A stretch of 64,000 bases of DNA from Symsagittifera roscoffensis (lineage: Eukaryota > Xenacoelomorpha > Acoela > Convolutidae). Shown piece after piece: positions 45,530 through 58,494 of the stretch (positions are counted from its first letter, which is position 1; every line of letters begins with the position of its first letter). The position numbers were made by a program, and so were the translations under genes. The stretch is from assembly GCF_963678635.1 (NCBI RefSeq), contig NC_087067.1:14833018-14897017 (forward strand). Direction: 5' to 3'. The notes beneath the pieces were generated by a model. The model saw only the letters and a list, made by a program, of their open reading frames with translations, was not told the origin of the DNA and did no database searches.

Positions 45530-48145
45530 GGCTACTGTACTAATATCACAAAACAAATTTAACGCAGTATTCTTCTTGAATTTTATGAAAATTTTACTAG
45601 GAAAAGATGTTCAGGGAAGATACGAAAAATCTTCGGCATAAAAGAATGTGAGATCAATCTTAGAAAAACAGATTTCAGTGCAATTTAATTCTTCACAAAA
45701 ATTAAAAAAATTTTGGACAATAACTATTAGAAAAAAGGAAGCCATTAGAAAAAAACTACTGTACTGTTTTCGGATAGACCATTAAAAAATAGCCTTTAGT
45801 TTTTGCATTTTGAGCAATTGCTAACGAATTACATGGAATTGATCAAATTGATTTCGTTCAACTGCGTCCTTTTTTATAAAACGAGGGAAAAACAATTTCT
45901 CATCTAAAACTAGAGTGTAAACAAGTTTCTTGGACACAATTTCCTGCTATATAATTACATTAACTTTTAATTTTTGTGTTTTCTTTTCTATTCCTTCAGT
46001 CGAGTCGATCAAAACATAGCTCGCTTGGGTCGAAAACAGTCGAACACATTTTTACTTCAGTCGACTCAGTCGTAACATAGCTTGTTTGGGTCGAGTTCAT
46101 CAAAACATAGCCATTTTTGTCGAGTCAGTCTAAATAGACGTCGAACACCTCGACATGGGAAGATTTTTTGCGATAGCCATAAAACTTTCTTGTTGAGCAT
46201 TTTGAATCAAGAGAAACTTGTTTTTTCAATGCTTCCACATTGTCTAGCTACTCACCTAACAAACCCAAACTTTCTTCACGTGCAATTTTGACGGCCTATG
46301 ACATCATAGCATCCGCACTTTTAAGCGCTCTAACATGGCGATCACAATTCAGGGCTCAAAAACCACGGAGAATATTTTCACTTAAACGGACTGATGTTTG
46401 ATTTTATTTGTTTTCAAATATCCATAAATCAACTTTTCAACAGTGAATTCGACATTTTGTCATTCCATTTGTTTGTTTCTTGTTGCGCTAAATTTTACAA
46501 CTTTTTCCGCTGATTTTTGAAAAAGATTTTCAAGTCGTTAGGAAAATTCTTTAATTCTTATAGAGCAACCGAATAGTTCTGTTTTGTTTCAATTGCTGAA
46601 AAGCTTTCAGTTTTTGATGGCGAGCTTAAAATAAAAAATTCAAGCATCTTGCTTCTTTTCAGGGCAATCATGAAAAGTTTCTTAAGTAAAAAAGTATGAT
46701 AAGAGTAGACGGTTAACGGATAGGGTTGACGGATGGTTGAAACCAAAAAACTCAGGCTGCATAAAAGGCTGCAAGTGGCCTAGAATTATCCGACCAAAAT
46801 CTTTTAAAAAAATCACATTTTTTCTGCACCGTTTTTCTTTCTGCGCGGTGTGATGTAAAGATTTGAACGAAAAATAGAGCTCAAGTGTAATCGACGAGCT
46901 TAGGAGTAGTCTAGGTAAAATGAGAAATTCGGAAAAATTTTTGTTGAAAAATGACTAGGAAAACAAAAAAAAAGAAGTTCGAAAATTTTTTGATTCCAAA
47001 GAGCGCTAAGATACTCAAAAAAATTTTTTTTTAAAATGACTTTACTTGAGTAAAACTAAAAATTACGGCTTTATTTAAGCTATTGTAAAAATTCAAGCTA
47101 TTGAAATAAACTATTGTAGGCCTGCTGCCTCACTCGAAATGAGACAAAAAATCAGAAGTTTCAAACCCGTTTTTCTCGAAACCAGGAAAATTTTTATAAA
47201 AAATTGTCATAACGTTCAAACACAATTGTAAAGCTTCGAAATTATATATGGAAGATGATTCGTGGGAGTTGATTTTGCGTGGAAAAAAACTAAAACAAAC
47301 CCAAATGAAAAATTCTTCTCCATTTTTCAAAAGATAGGAACAAAAAATTGACTGCTTCACAAAACATTGGACGGCCTTGAAATTAGACTGCAATGGACAA
47401 GGCCTGAATTGTCTTAGATTGACTTACACAAATCAAGTTATGAAAACATCATATTTCTAAATCTTGCCAAAAATTTTCAAAGATGATATTTTTCGAAATT
47501 TGAAAAAAAAATTTAATCAAGCATTGATCAAGACATAAACCAACATAACCCACAAAAAATAGGCATTCTGAGAGTTTTCAAAAAAAATATCCAATTCATC
47601 GGAAAAATATCCAACTCGGTGTATACAATTTTTCAAAATGTGTGTAAAAATGTCGTTTATAGTTTGAATACAAAACTCGTTTTGCGATTGCAAAAAGCAA
47701 AAAAAAAAAACTTGTTACAGTTTAAAAACTACTTGAAAAAAGTTGTTGTCGCCATCAAAAGAATGCGTGTCATATAATTTCTATTGTTGTAAATTCAATT
47801 ACACCAAACAAATTTTTCACTATGGCGAAATGTATGAAATTTGTCTGATAAAATTTTTTTCACAGACCTAAATTATAAAATAGCGTTTTTGGTCAATGGA
47901 AGTCAAACCGGGCACGGTGCTTTTTTACTGTTCTCGAAAACCAGTAAAAAAACGCAACACAAGAATTATAAATTGTTTTAAAGGAGCGAAGTTGAAAAAT
48001 TGTCTGTGAAGATCATTTACTTTGTAGTTTTCTGAGATTGCGATTGCTTCTCTTGTGCTTTACAAAAAATGGTACATTTATTTCAACAAGAGTTCCTGTT
48101 TTTTTTAACATCCTTTTTTAGTTTTCAAGATGCCAAATTGTTCCA
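45530..48145. repeat. Tandem duplication, unit 1 (2.6 kb)
   Basis: Begins CTGTACTAATATCACAAAAC and runs to GATGCCAAATTGTTCC. Its two parts match unit 2 in order: 45530-45990 matches 48160-48625, and 45990-48145 matches 49765-51960, with single-base changes and small indels. No protein-coding gene was recognised in it; it includes a copy of the CGACTGAAAG-type interspersed repeat family at about 46920-47400. Confidence 0.8.
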
Positions 48146-49189
48146 ATTTAATTGGACACTGTACTAATATCACAAAACTCATTTAACGAAGTACTCATCT
48201 GGAATTTTATGAAGTTTTTACTAGGAAAAGATATTCAGAGAATACGAAAAATCTTCGGCAAAAAGAATATGAGATCAATCTTAGAAAAACAGATTTCAAT
48301 GCAATTCAATTCTTGACAAAAATTTAAAAAATTTTGCACAATAACCACTAGAAAAAAGGAAACCTTTAGAAAAAAACTACAGGACTTTTTTTGAATAGAC
48401 TTTTAAAAAATAGCCTTTAGTTTTTGCATTTTGAGCATTTGCTAACAAATTATATGGAATTGATCAAATTGATTTCGTTCAACTGCGTCTTTTTTTTATA
48501 ACAACGAGGGAAAAACCATTTGTCATCTAAGACTAGAGTGTAAACAAGTTTCTTGGACACAATTTCTTGCTATATAATTTTCATTAACTTTTAATTTTTG
48601 TGTTTTCTTTTCAATTTCGAAAAAAAACCTTGTCTGGAACTTTCTGTCATACTTACAAAAAGACCGTTTATTCCATTGTCATTTTGGCAGCATAATATAT
48701 CTTCTTTGATATCTTTTTTCTATATATTTCAAGTTTCAACGGTTAATTGAAACAATTGTTTTTCTTACCAATTGATTTTTTTCGCAGCCTATTTTTTTAG
48801 TTGATGGTAGAAATTTCCACTAAATCCGCAAATTTCATTCGGAATTTCAACTCACGGATAAATTTGTTAAAACCAGTTTTTTTTTATTAGGTAAATGAGC
48901 ATACAGGCTCTTAAGAAAAAGTTGCTGATCAAAAGTGATGAACATAATTAACCGATTTTGCAATAAAGAAAAAAATCTAGTCAATTCCTGTATACTAAGC
49001 AAATAATAAACCAAACCAATGGCGTTTGTTGCTATTGTCGTTCAAGTTTACATCAACATTTGATTACAGATAAATTGCAATTTGAACTGAGTCGTGAAAG
49101 CTCCTATTCTAACGCTTTAAAACCCAGTTGTCTTTTTGAGCACACGTACTCGCTCGTAACCCGGGTTGAGGTGTTTGACTAAAAATCTG

Positions 49190-49365
49190 TTCATGGTCGA
49201 ACACACAATCAAAATTAAAGTATGGTCGAAACATAGTCGAACATAGAGTATGGTCGAAAACATAGTCTAGCCCAATGTCGAACACAAAGTGTGGTCGAAA
49301 CGTAGTTGAACACACAATGTGGTCGAACCATGATCGAACAGTTTCGAAACATAGTCGAAGTCAAA
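49190..49365 (+). repeat. TCGAACACA / GTCGAAACATAG minisatellite
   Basis: Alternating GTCGAAACATAGTCGAACAC-type units, about eight imperfect copies, GC-richer than surroundings. The open stretches over it are repeat-derived. Confidence 0.65.
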
Positions 49366-49569
49366 AATTGGACACAGATGATCTTAGACAAAACTCCGAG
49401 AAGCGATCTTTTGCCCAAAATTTTCAGATTTTTGTCATATCCAAATTGAAACCTCCGATTAGTCCAAAAATAAGTTTGGACTATGTCAGAACAAAATAAT
49501 TCAATAATTATATAGATTGGTGCTGAAAAAATCGAAATTGATTAACTTTTGAATTGCATACATTATACA

Positions 49570-49925
49570 GATGGGGTCAGACAAAACGTAGCACGCTTGG
49601 GTCGAACATAGTCGAACACCTTTTTAGTCTGGCCGGGTCAGTCGAAACATATCACGCTTGGGTCCAACACAGTCCAACAAATCTTTTCATTGATCGGGTC
49701 GGTTTGAGTCGAGTCGGTCGAAATATAGCTCACTTTGGTCGAAAACAGTCGAATACATTTTACCTTCAGTCGAGTCGATCAAAACATAGTTCACTTGGGT
49801 CGAAAACTTTCGAACACATTTTTACTTCAGTCGACTCAGTCGTAACATAGCTAGTTTGGGTCGAGTTCATCAAAACATAGCCATTTTTGTCGAGTTAGTC
49901 TAAATAGACGTCGAACACCTCGACA
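49570..49925 (+). repeat. Second TCGAACAC / GTCGA repeat block
   Basis: Continues the GTCGAAAACAGTCGAACAC theme with longer units (about 50-60 bp, TTGGGTCGA...CAGTCGA). Its right half (from 49768) is shared with unit 1 of the duplication at 45997-46160. Confidence 0.6.
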
Positions 49926-51960
49926 TTGGAAGATTTTTTACGATCGCCATAAAACTTTCTTGTTGAGCATTTTGAATCAAAAGAAACTCGTTTTTTCAAT
50001 GCTTCCACATTGTCTAGCTACTCACCTAACAAACCCAAACTTTCTTCACGTGCAATTTTGACGGCCTATGACATCATAGCATCCGCACTTTTAAGCGCTC
50101 TAACATGGCGATCACAATTCAGGGCTCAAAAACCACGGAGAATATTTTCACTTAAACGGACTGATGTTTGATTTTATTTGTTTTCAAATATCCCATAAAT
50201 CAACTTTTCAACAGTGAATTCGACATTTTGTCATTCCATTTATTTGTTTCTTGTTGCGCTAAATTTTACAACTTTGTCCGCTGAGTTTTGTATGAGATTT
50301 TCAATTCGTTAGCAACATTCTTTAATTCTTATATAGCAACCGAATAGTTCTGTTTTGTTTAAATTGCTGAGAAGCTTTCAGTTTTTGATGGCGAGCTTTA
50401 AAAAAATCAAGCATCTTGCTTCTTTTCAGGGCAATCATGAAAACTTTCTAAAATAAAAAGGTATGGTAAGAGTAGAGGGTTAACGGATAGGATTGACGGA
50501 TAGTTGAAACCAAAAAACTCAGGCAGCATGAAAGGCTGCAAGTGGCCGAGAATTATCCGACCATAGTCTTTAAAAAATATCACATTTTTTCTGCAACGTT
50601 TTTTTTTCTGCGCAGTGTGATGTAAGGATTTGAACGGAAAATAGAGCTCAAGTGTAATCGACGAGCTTAGGAGTAGTCATAGTAAATTGAGCATTTCGGA
50701 AAAATCTTTTTGTAGAAAAATGACTAGAAAAACAGAAAAAAAAGAAAAAGTTCGAAAATTTTTCGATTCCAAAGGGCGCTAAGATACTCAATTTTTTTAA
50801 ATGATTTTACTTGAGTAAAACTAAACATTACGGCTTAAATTAAGCTATTGTAAGATTTCAAACTATTAAAATAAACTATCGTAGGCCTGCTGCTTCACTC
50901 GAAATAAGACAAAAAATCAGAAGTTTCAAACCCGTTTTCCTCGACACCAGGAAAATTTTTAGAAAAAGTTGTAATAACGTTCAAACACAATTAAAAAGCT
51001 TCAAAATGATAAATGGAAGACGATTCGTGGGAGTTGATTTTGCGTAGAAAAAAAAACTAAAACCAACCCGAATGAAAAATTCTCCTCTTTTTTTCAAAAG
51101 ATAGGAACAAAAAAATGACTGCTTCACAATTAAAATTCTTCACAAAATTTTTGGGTTGAGTTCGTAATTAGAGTTTGTTCAAAACTAAAGTCACAAGACA
51201 TTGGACGGCCTCGAAATTAGACCGCAATGGACAGGGCCTGAATTGTCTTAGATTGACTTACACAAATCATATTATGAAAACATCAAATTTCTAAATATTG
51301 TCAAAAGTTTTCAAAGATGATATTTTTCGAAATTTGAAAAGAAAAATTTAATCAAGCATTGATCAAGACATAAATCAACATAACACACAAAAAAATAGGC
51401 GTTCTGAGAGTTTTCAAAAAAAATATCCAATTAAACGGAAAAATATCCAACTCGGTGTATACAATTTTTCAAAATGTGAGTAAAAATGTCGTTTATAGTT
51501 TGAATACAAAACTCGTTTTGCGATTGCAAAAAGCAAAAAAAACTACTTGAAAAAAGTTGTTGTCGCCATCAAAAGAATGCCTGTCATATAATTTCTATTG
51601 TTGTAAATTCAATTACACCAAACAAGTTTTTCACGATGGCGAAATGTATAAAATTTGTCTGATAAGTTTTTTTTCACAGACCTAAATTATAAAATAGCGT
51701 TTTTGGTCAATGGAAGTCAAACCGGGCACGGTGCATTTTTACTGTTTTCGAAAACCAGAAAAAAAGCAACAGAAGAATTATAAATTGTTTTTAAAGGAGC
51801 GAAGCTGAAAAATTGTCTATGAAGATCATTTACCTTGTAGTTTTCTGAGATTGCGGTTGCTTCTCTTGTGCTTTACAAAAAATGGTATATTCATTTCAAC
51901 AAGAGTTACTGTATTTTTTAACATCTTTTTTTAGTTTTTAAGATGCCAAATTGTTCCAGA

Positions 51961-54900
51961 AAAATTTAATTAGCTAAAGTTGGGTGCATCTGTACCTATC
52001 AATGCCGAAATTCAGCTACTATATAACTCAATGAAGCATAAAATTCGAACTGGCCAAATCAAGCTATTTAAATAAATTACAAGATTTGGGCGTTCAACAG
52101 TTCGGAAAATTGATGTAAATTGAAAATTTTGTGTTGTCTGAGAATTTTTGGCAACTTTGTGTGAATACGGTTTTGTTTTGGGGCATAACCGAGAAGAAAG
52201 TTTGACAAATTCCCGAGTTAATTGTTGATTCAGAAACATTTATGACGCCGCGTTGTGGTAAATTTTGTTTGTTGATAACACTCTGTTTAACAGTAATTTT
52301 TCGGCTCTGTTGTACTGTCGTACTGCCCCGGCTAGATAGCTGAGAGTTAATTCATAAATTCATTTACACTCATTTTTCTATGCATTCTTGCACGGTTGCC
52401 GTTTCTACTCTATCCTTTCGGGCTCCCAAAAATTTTCTAGTGTACCAATTAGCATGCGAAAATACACGACCTCCTTACATTGTTACAACAATGCCTTTGA
52501 TTTACGCGTATTTATAGCAAGTAGGTAATGTTTGTTCTCCTCCAAGAAAATCTGTATTCAAGTTTCTTTTTACCCGTTTGCATAGTAAATGTAATTGCTG
52601 CATGCTAATCAGCGCTAATGCTAAATGAGCCCGTAGACAATTTTAGTGACTTTATAAGAAAATAGTCTATCAATTGTCAATTATAATGTTGTAATTTTAA
52701 ACTACCATTTGATTTCCTGTTTTGCTAAGTTAACTTACACAAGGTAGTTTTTGGATAAAGTTTTTTTTTTCTGGTTTAAGGTTTGAAACTTTAATCTTTA
52801 GAGGATTTTAACTTCTAAAAAACTAATTTAGCATGCAATTTATCAATTTTTAATGCTGAGCAAACCAAAGAAGTTTTTTTGTTTTTCGGAAAATGTATCC
52901 TTGAAGGCTAGATTTGAGTTTTATCTAACATGGCATTAAAATGGTTGAAGGCGCATCTGGTACAGGCCGAATCTATTCAAACAAGTCTTTTTCCAGCATT
53001 GACGCCTCATTGCTGACGAAAATTTATTTTCAACTTTTTCAGGACTACCTAACTTTCCCGAAAAGAGAAATCTTTCGTCCCAGGTTGACCAGAAGTCCTT
53101 ATCTTAGAATTTTTTTAAAATAAATCTTGCAGCTTCTTACCAAATTAGGCTTTAAGAATGATACGAGATAAAAATTGTTCTTATAAAAAATGTAAGATGG
53201 CATTTTTTTCAAGAATATTCCATCATAATAGTTTTTTTGAAACAAGAAAATTGTACGATTTCGGATTTTTTTTAACTTGTCGGGTTTTTGATGCGGATCC
53301 ATAAGCTGGTATGAGCAACCCCAAAGACTTAGAGCAAAATTTTGCCCGATTCATAAAATATTTCCTGTTGATGCCAAATTTTTGTCTACTGAAGATGATA
53401 GCAGAAATATACCTGCTGAGGATGAAACAAATTTTTATAACTGTTGATGAATAATTGAAAACTTTACCTGTTGAAGGAAACATTATAAATGTCTGTAAAA
53501 AGTAATTTTTTAAAACAATTGAACATTTTTACACGGAGGTTGAGCAGAGTTTCGCTACGCTTGCCATACCAAAAAAACCTAGCATGACAAACTAGCCATA
53601 CTAAAATAAAAAGACGGCCAACAAGACAAAACAAAAATAAAAACAAAAGGTAAATAAATCTACCAAAATTTTGATATATATTTGTTTTACAAAACGCAAA
53701 GGTTTTTAAGTCCCACCCTCAAAAAAATGAAAACAAAGAGGAAGCGTTGCTTTGTTTTTTTTTGTAGAAAGACCGAAACGTAATTTTAGGGAATAGGAAG
53801 TGATATGTAAATAAATAAGTGAAAAAAACTTTGACAAATTAAAACAAAACCAAGTAACAATGAAAACTGATTTTCGAAAAAGCAGACGATGAACACAGCC
53901 ACTGGCATTCAATACAGAGCAACGCAGAGCTTTGTATCACTTGCGATACAATGCAAGCGCAGTAATGCAAACTAGCGATGAGAAAACAAGACAGAAAATG
54001 CAAAATCGAAAAAACAATTCGTACAAAAAAATCAGAAAAATAGTCAAACAACACAACCACTAAAATCAAGTAAGTTAAATTTCTAATTTTTCACCAAATT
54101 CCGATTCTTCTCGTTAATTTTGTAGGAAAAAGTAGGGTCTTATAAAAAATGTTCTAAGGTGTCCTAGACAATTTTTTTATCCTAGTTTGAATAAAACAGT
54201 TGTTTCAATGCAAGAACAATTTTCTGCAGCGTTTGCAAAGTTTAAAAACTATTTAGGTAGAAATTTGAAATTTTAAAAATTATTTAGAAACTTTCTAGAC
54301 CAGTTTTTTGTTTTTAGCTTGAATACATTAACTTTTTCATTGCAAATGCAGTTTTCTGAAGCATTTTGGCATTTGCGTCGTTTTAAAGCTATTTGAATTT
54401 AAATTTAAGATTTTTTGCGGAAATGTTCCTATCTTACACCTTTTCTTATGAGAAAAATGTAAGATTTGGGGCAGAATTTTCGAAATACTAAAAATTATTC
54501 GGAAGCGTTTTTTTGAACTTCAAGTTCTCAAAACTCTTACTTATTTTAATAACCCTTCAAAAATTACAAGAAAGTTTTAAGACAGAGGAATTTTATCGAC
54601 CCGTGGTTTTATTTTTTTAGTTGAATGAGAGTAATTCCAATAAATTTCAACAAATGTGATGATTTTCTTCAGCGCAAAATGCATTTCTTAATTGGAACTT
54701 GGATAAGCCGAAATCGTATGCGAATGAAAAATGTTATGAATTGTGCAATCTCAAAACAACATCTCGTTATTTTGCGAAAAAAATCAATGCTCACATCTTA
54801 TCTTAAATTACAAAAAAGAGAATGTGATGAGAACGAAAATTTTTTGTGGGCTTAAAGACGACAAACTGTCTCAGATTAAAACAAAACAGCGAAAACAAGC

Positions 54901-55370
54901 GACAGGAAGTAGTCAATTTTTGTTCCAGCGTGAAGTCATGTCGGCTTCAAACTCAAATGCCAGCAACTATAATTGTGTTTCACCATACACTCCCGATGCA
55001 CGTTTCATTTTTAGTCTTCGTTTCATTTTGATTTTCAGATACTTTATTTTTTGTCTTTAAAGTTTTATATAACTTTAATTCGAGCAAACAGAAAACTTCT
55101 AGTGTAATAACGTCACCAAACACGACAAAAAATTGGTGGATTTTCCTTAGAGTCCGTTTTTTTTCCATTTTTAAACTAAAATTAAGAATCAGGGTGCTGC
55201 GTTTAGACCAAAAACAAAAGTATTCAATCAAAGGAAGCAAGTTGAACAAAATCAGGGAAGACTCAAACGGAACAAGGATAGCTGGTTAGGGTCATTTTTC
55301 TGCTTGGTGTCTGAAACATCTGATTGAAAAACTAGAACTTAGGCCTATTCGAGAGTCACAGTAAAACAAC
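51961..55370. other. AT-rich DNA without supported gene
   Basis: No motif-bearing frame found. One plus-strand segment (53042-53082) has a good acceptor (tcaactttttcag) and a CAG|gttgac donor, but encodes only about 13 codons. Open stretches at 52941, 53706, 54625 and 54743 have translated-AT composition and are not supported. Confidence 0.35.
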
Positions 55371-55379
55371 CTAGAAAAA

Positions 55380-55840
55380 CGAAAACAAACTCGCAAAAAA
55401 AAATTTTTTTCAATTTTTTTTTTGCAGAAATTTTTGAAAATTTTAAGTTTTTGATTCCCAAAATGGCACTAACACCCGAAAAAATAAATTCACTCGAAGA
55501 ATAAAAATTTTTCACGGCTTAAATTAAGCATGAATAAGCAGCTATTGTAAGCGTGAATCCTCAACTTATTAGATCGACATTAGGCCCAAAATAAAACTTT
55601 CAAACTGGTTTTTCTCAACACTGAGGAAATTTTTCTAAAATGTTTAATGTCGTTCGAATCACGACTGAAAGGGCTCTAGAATGTTATATTACTCGACCCA
55701 TTGCAATGGTTAATTGTGCTACCTGATTATGCGTGGAAAATTTAGAAAAAAAAGCTAAAACACCTGAACTTTTTTAAATTGTCGGAACAACAAGAGAACA
55801 TCCTTCTACGAAAACATATTATGACGGAGGTTTTAGCAGC
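55380..55840 (+). repeat. Interspersed repeat copy inside left palindrome arm
   Basis: Contains TTTCTCAACACTGAGG, GTTCGAATCACGACTGAAAG and GATTATGCGTGGAAAAT, as in the 33.3 kb copy. Its inner part (from 55554) is repeated in inverse orientation at 56640-56923. Confidence 0.7.
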
Positions 55841-56010
55841 GTTCTGAATTGAACTTTTCAGGCAATCAGAATTGAATATTTCACTATCGCCCTTGAGCAA
55901 TCTCAAGCCGAAGCAATCTTAATCCGAATACTGGGGCAGAAGATCATAGGCTATTCCGTTTAAGAAGAACTGGAGCTGATTTGTGGCCGGTAAAAAGGTA
56001 AAAGCCAATA
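55554..56010 (+). repeat. Large palindrome, left arm (457 bp)
   Basis: Reverse complement of 56472-56923 with few mismatches, from TGAATCCTCAACTTATTAG to AAGGTAAAAGCCAAT. The spacer between arms is about 461 bp and contains the 5' end of the gypsy gag. Confidence 0.85.
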
Positions 56011-56337
56011 TCCCCAGGGGTTTTGACCCTTCGACCAACCAAAGGGTTTCTCTTTGTTTCAAATGTAAGACTCAAATTGTGTGAACATTTCTGTCATCCG
56101 GCCGGATTGGCATCATGATAGTGATGTATATATATACATATTCATAACTATTTATTTAATTTATACCACAGGTCAACTGACTTTGAGAACTACGGTCAGT
56201 CCGTATTGCTAAGAGCACGACATGTGCAGAATTGAGAGAAGAGATTATGATTCAGATAACTTGTATTTTCTTATTGAGTTATAACCTGAGTCGCCAATCT
56301 GTACGGATTCAGTAATGATCATACAACACGGCATGAC

Positions 56338-56471
56338 ATGGCTCAGTCAGCAGGATACAAAAACCCTCCAAACATCCCACCATTCTGGAAGAAGGAAACG
56401 GAGGACCCGCCAATGGAATTGACAAAATTGTCAGCCATGATGGAGATGGCCGTCCTGGCTAAAGACGTGCA
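56338..56471 (+). pseudogene. Ty3/gypsy copy A, gag N-terminus
   Basis: MAQSAGYKNPPNIPPFWKKE then MMEMAVLAKD, the opening of a gypsy-type gag polyprotein. It is cut by the palindrome arm at 56472. A possible leader lies at 56020-56337, but no clear LTR or primer-binding site was recognised. Confidence 0.6.
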
Positions 56472-56923
56472 ATTGGCTTTTACCTTTTCTCCGGTCACAA
56501 ATCAGCTCCAGTTCTTCCTAAACAGAATAGCCTATGATCTTCTGCCACAGTATTCGGATTAAGATTGCTTCGGCTTGAGATTGCTCAGGGGCGATAATGA
56601 AATTTTCAATTCTGATTGCTTGAAAAGTTCAAATCAGAACCATGCTAAAACCTCCGTCATAATATGTTTTCGTAGAAGGATGTTCTCTTGTTGTTCCGAC
56701 AATTTAAAAAAATTCAGGTGTTTTAGCTTTTTTTGATTTTTCCACGCATAATCAGGTAGCACAATTAACCATCGCAATGGGTTGAGTAATATAACATTCT
56801 AGAGCCCTTTCAGTCGTGATTCGAACGACATTAAACATTTTAGAAAAATTTCCTCAGTGTTGAGAAAAACCAGTTTGAAAGCTTATTTTGGGCCTAACGT
56901 CAATCTAATAAGTTGAGGATTCA
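56472..56923 (-). mobile_element. Large palindrome, right arm, inserted in gypsy gag (452 bp)
   Basis: Begins ATTGGCTTTTACC and ends AGTTGAGGATTCA. It interrupts gag coding sequence: the gag frame reads ...AVLAKD before it and resumes ...EVQTLRRAK after it (in another frame). The last 32 codons of the open stretch starting at 56338 are read from this insert, not from gag. The two copies (here and inverted at 55554-56010) define both ends of the element. Confidence 0.75.
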
Positions 56924-57995
56924 TTATAGAAGTACAAACTCTACGACGTGCAAAACGAGCAATCATAGAAACAACAGAACCAATTTACGAACTGGAGATT
57001 AACCGTGAAACCGAAGAGGAAAAACAGAAACGAGATGTACGAAGCCAGGAAAAGAAGGTCAACTGGTAAAATCAAACAACAAGAGTTCGAGAAAAAGGAC
57101 CACTTTGCAACAACTTTTTTTGGGACAAAGCAGATGCAAAGGCGAGAAATTATATCTTCTTGTGTTGAGGGGCCGAAGGCCGAAAGCAGCTACAACAAAA
57201 ACGCCCAGGATTTGAGATACAAACAAAATTAATTAAATAGTTGATCGAGATAGTGGAAGACATTTTTTGTCAAAAAGCGGATTTTTGCTTTGTTTTCGAA
57301 AGATATAGATTCAACTGCAGAAAGCAACAGAGAAACGAATCATTAGGACATTTCCATGCGGATTTAGTGGAGTTAGCGGCACCGGCCGACTGCGATGACA
57401 GAGAAGAAGAATGGGTCCGCGACATATTTAGGGCCCATATGACAAATGAGAAAATCGCCGAAGAACTACTCGCATAAACAAGGTCGCCAAAAAGTGCCTA
57501 CGAAAATGCGATAAGGAGAGAAAAGGGATAGAACACAGTAGGAACATGAAGGCCAATTCATTCGGTCCAACACGTTTATTGACAATTAAGCAAGATCCAA
57601 TAGGATAATTACAATCACGCGAAAGAAGAGCTCCAAACGGGTATCCAAACAGTAACCGAGACCGAGTTTTCGGCGAAGTCCGCCAAAATTTCTTAAGAGT
57701 AAATACTAATAATCAATCCAGAGGAATGCAAATTTCCCAGGTAAATGAAACACAAAATTGCTACAAATACGGTAGAAATTTCCGCCCTAACCGTTTACAA
57801 TCCTGTCCAGCTAAAGATAAAGTTTGTTCTAAATCGGCAAAACGAGGACACTTCGCAAAAGTATGTAGATCAACAAAGTATGTAGATCAAATTACATTTA
57901 AGAGTCAAACGGAGATCAACCGGCGGCCTAGGGTTGCCTATACCATTTCATTTCAACAGACGATTGGGGAGACAACCCTCGAGACAATTTTACTA
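56924..57995 (+). pseudogene. Ty3/gypsy copy A, gag remainder with zinc knuckle
   Basis: Gag resumes in several frames: KPKRKNRNEMYEARKRRS (57005), then a well-kept capsid-like block, FERYRFNCRKQQRNESLGHF (57295) and EEEWVRDIFRAHMTNEKIAE (57406-57465). After further shifts come VNETQNCYKYGRNF... and KRGHFAKVC (57745-57870), a two-finger zinc knuckle in which one Cys of the first finger is Tyr and one Cys of the second is Ser. Stops and frameshifts are frequent, so this is a dead gag. Confidence 0.75.
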
Positions 57996-58039
57996 TAATG
58001 GCCATTACCCAAGCCTTAATAAGAAAAAACACAACCGAT

Positions 58040-58390
58040 CTGAAAAAAGACAACTTAAACGGCCACATTGTGAAATTGAAAATGGAGGCAGAAAACGTGT
58101 TTGCAATTGCAGATTCAGGAAGCCCAATGTTGTTCTGAAAAGAAAAAACAGCGCGCAGACTACAAACAAACGACAAATCAGCAAGATTCAGATATATAAC
58201 TCAGGAAGATGCGTCAAGAAACTTGGCGTGTTATAATGGAAAATATATAAATCCAAAAGGTCGGCTGATAGTTGCGATAGAATCTGGAGGTTGGACGGTG
58301 CAATCTGCCTCATTTAAAATCGTAGACGAACAAAAAGCGAATATCGTTGGACGTAACATTCTACTAAAAACTAGAATAGCACTGATGTAA
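58040..58390 (+). pseudogene. Ty3/gypsy copy A, retropepsin-like protease
   Basis: ENVFAIADSGSPM (about 58091-58130) gives the D-S-G active-site triad of an aspartic protease, and IVGRNILLK (about 58345-58372) matches the conserved ending with a hydrophobic-G-R/x-x-L pattern. Between them the frame shifts at least once. Confidence 0.65.
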
Positions 58391-58494
58391 AAAAAACCGA
58401 AACACAATCAAATCCTAAGTATGCACGAAATCAAAAATTCGGACAACGAAATAAAATAATGGGTAAAACAAAACTTCAAACGACTGTGTGTTTG

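Larger units (their letters stand above)
48155..51960. repeat. Tandem duplication, unit 2 (3.8 kb, with 1.1 kb extra)
   Basis: Repeats unit 1 but carries about 1140 bp (48625-49765) that unit 1 lacks. The extra part includes the TCGAACACA minisatellite. The unit ends GATGCCAAATTGTTCC, as unit 1 does. Head-to-tail arrangement with nearly no spacer between units. Confidence 0.8.

Noticed and set aside
49109-49418. Minus-strand frames with repeated FDHTLCSTMF-like words
   Set aside because: Translation of the TCGAACACA minisatellite. A short stretch at 49130-49175 has splice-like edges but two open frames and no partner exon.
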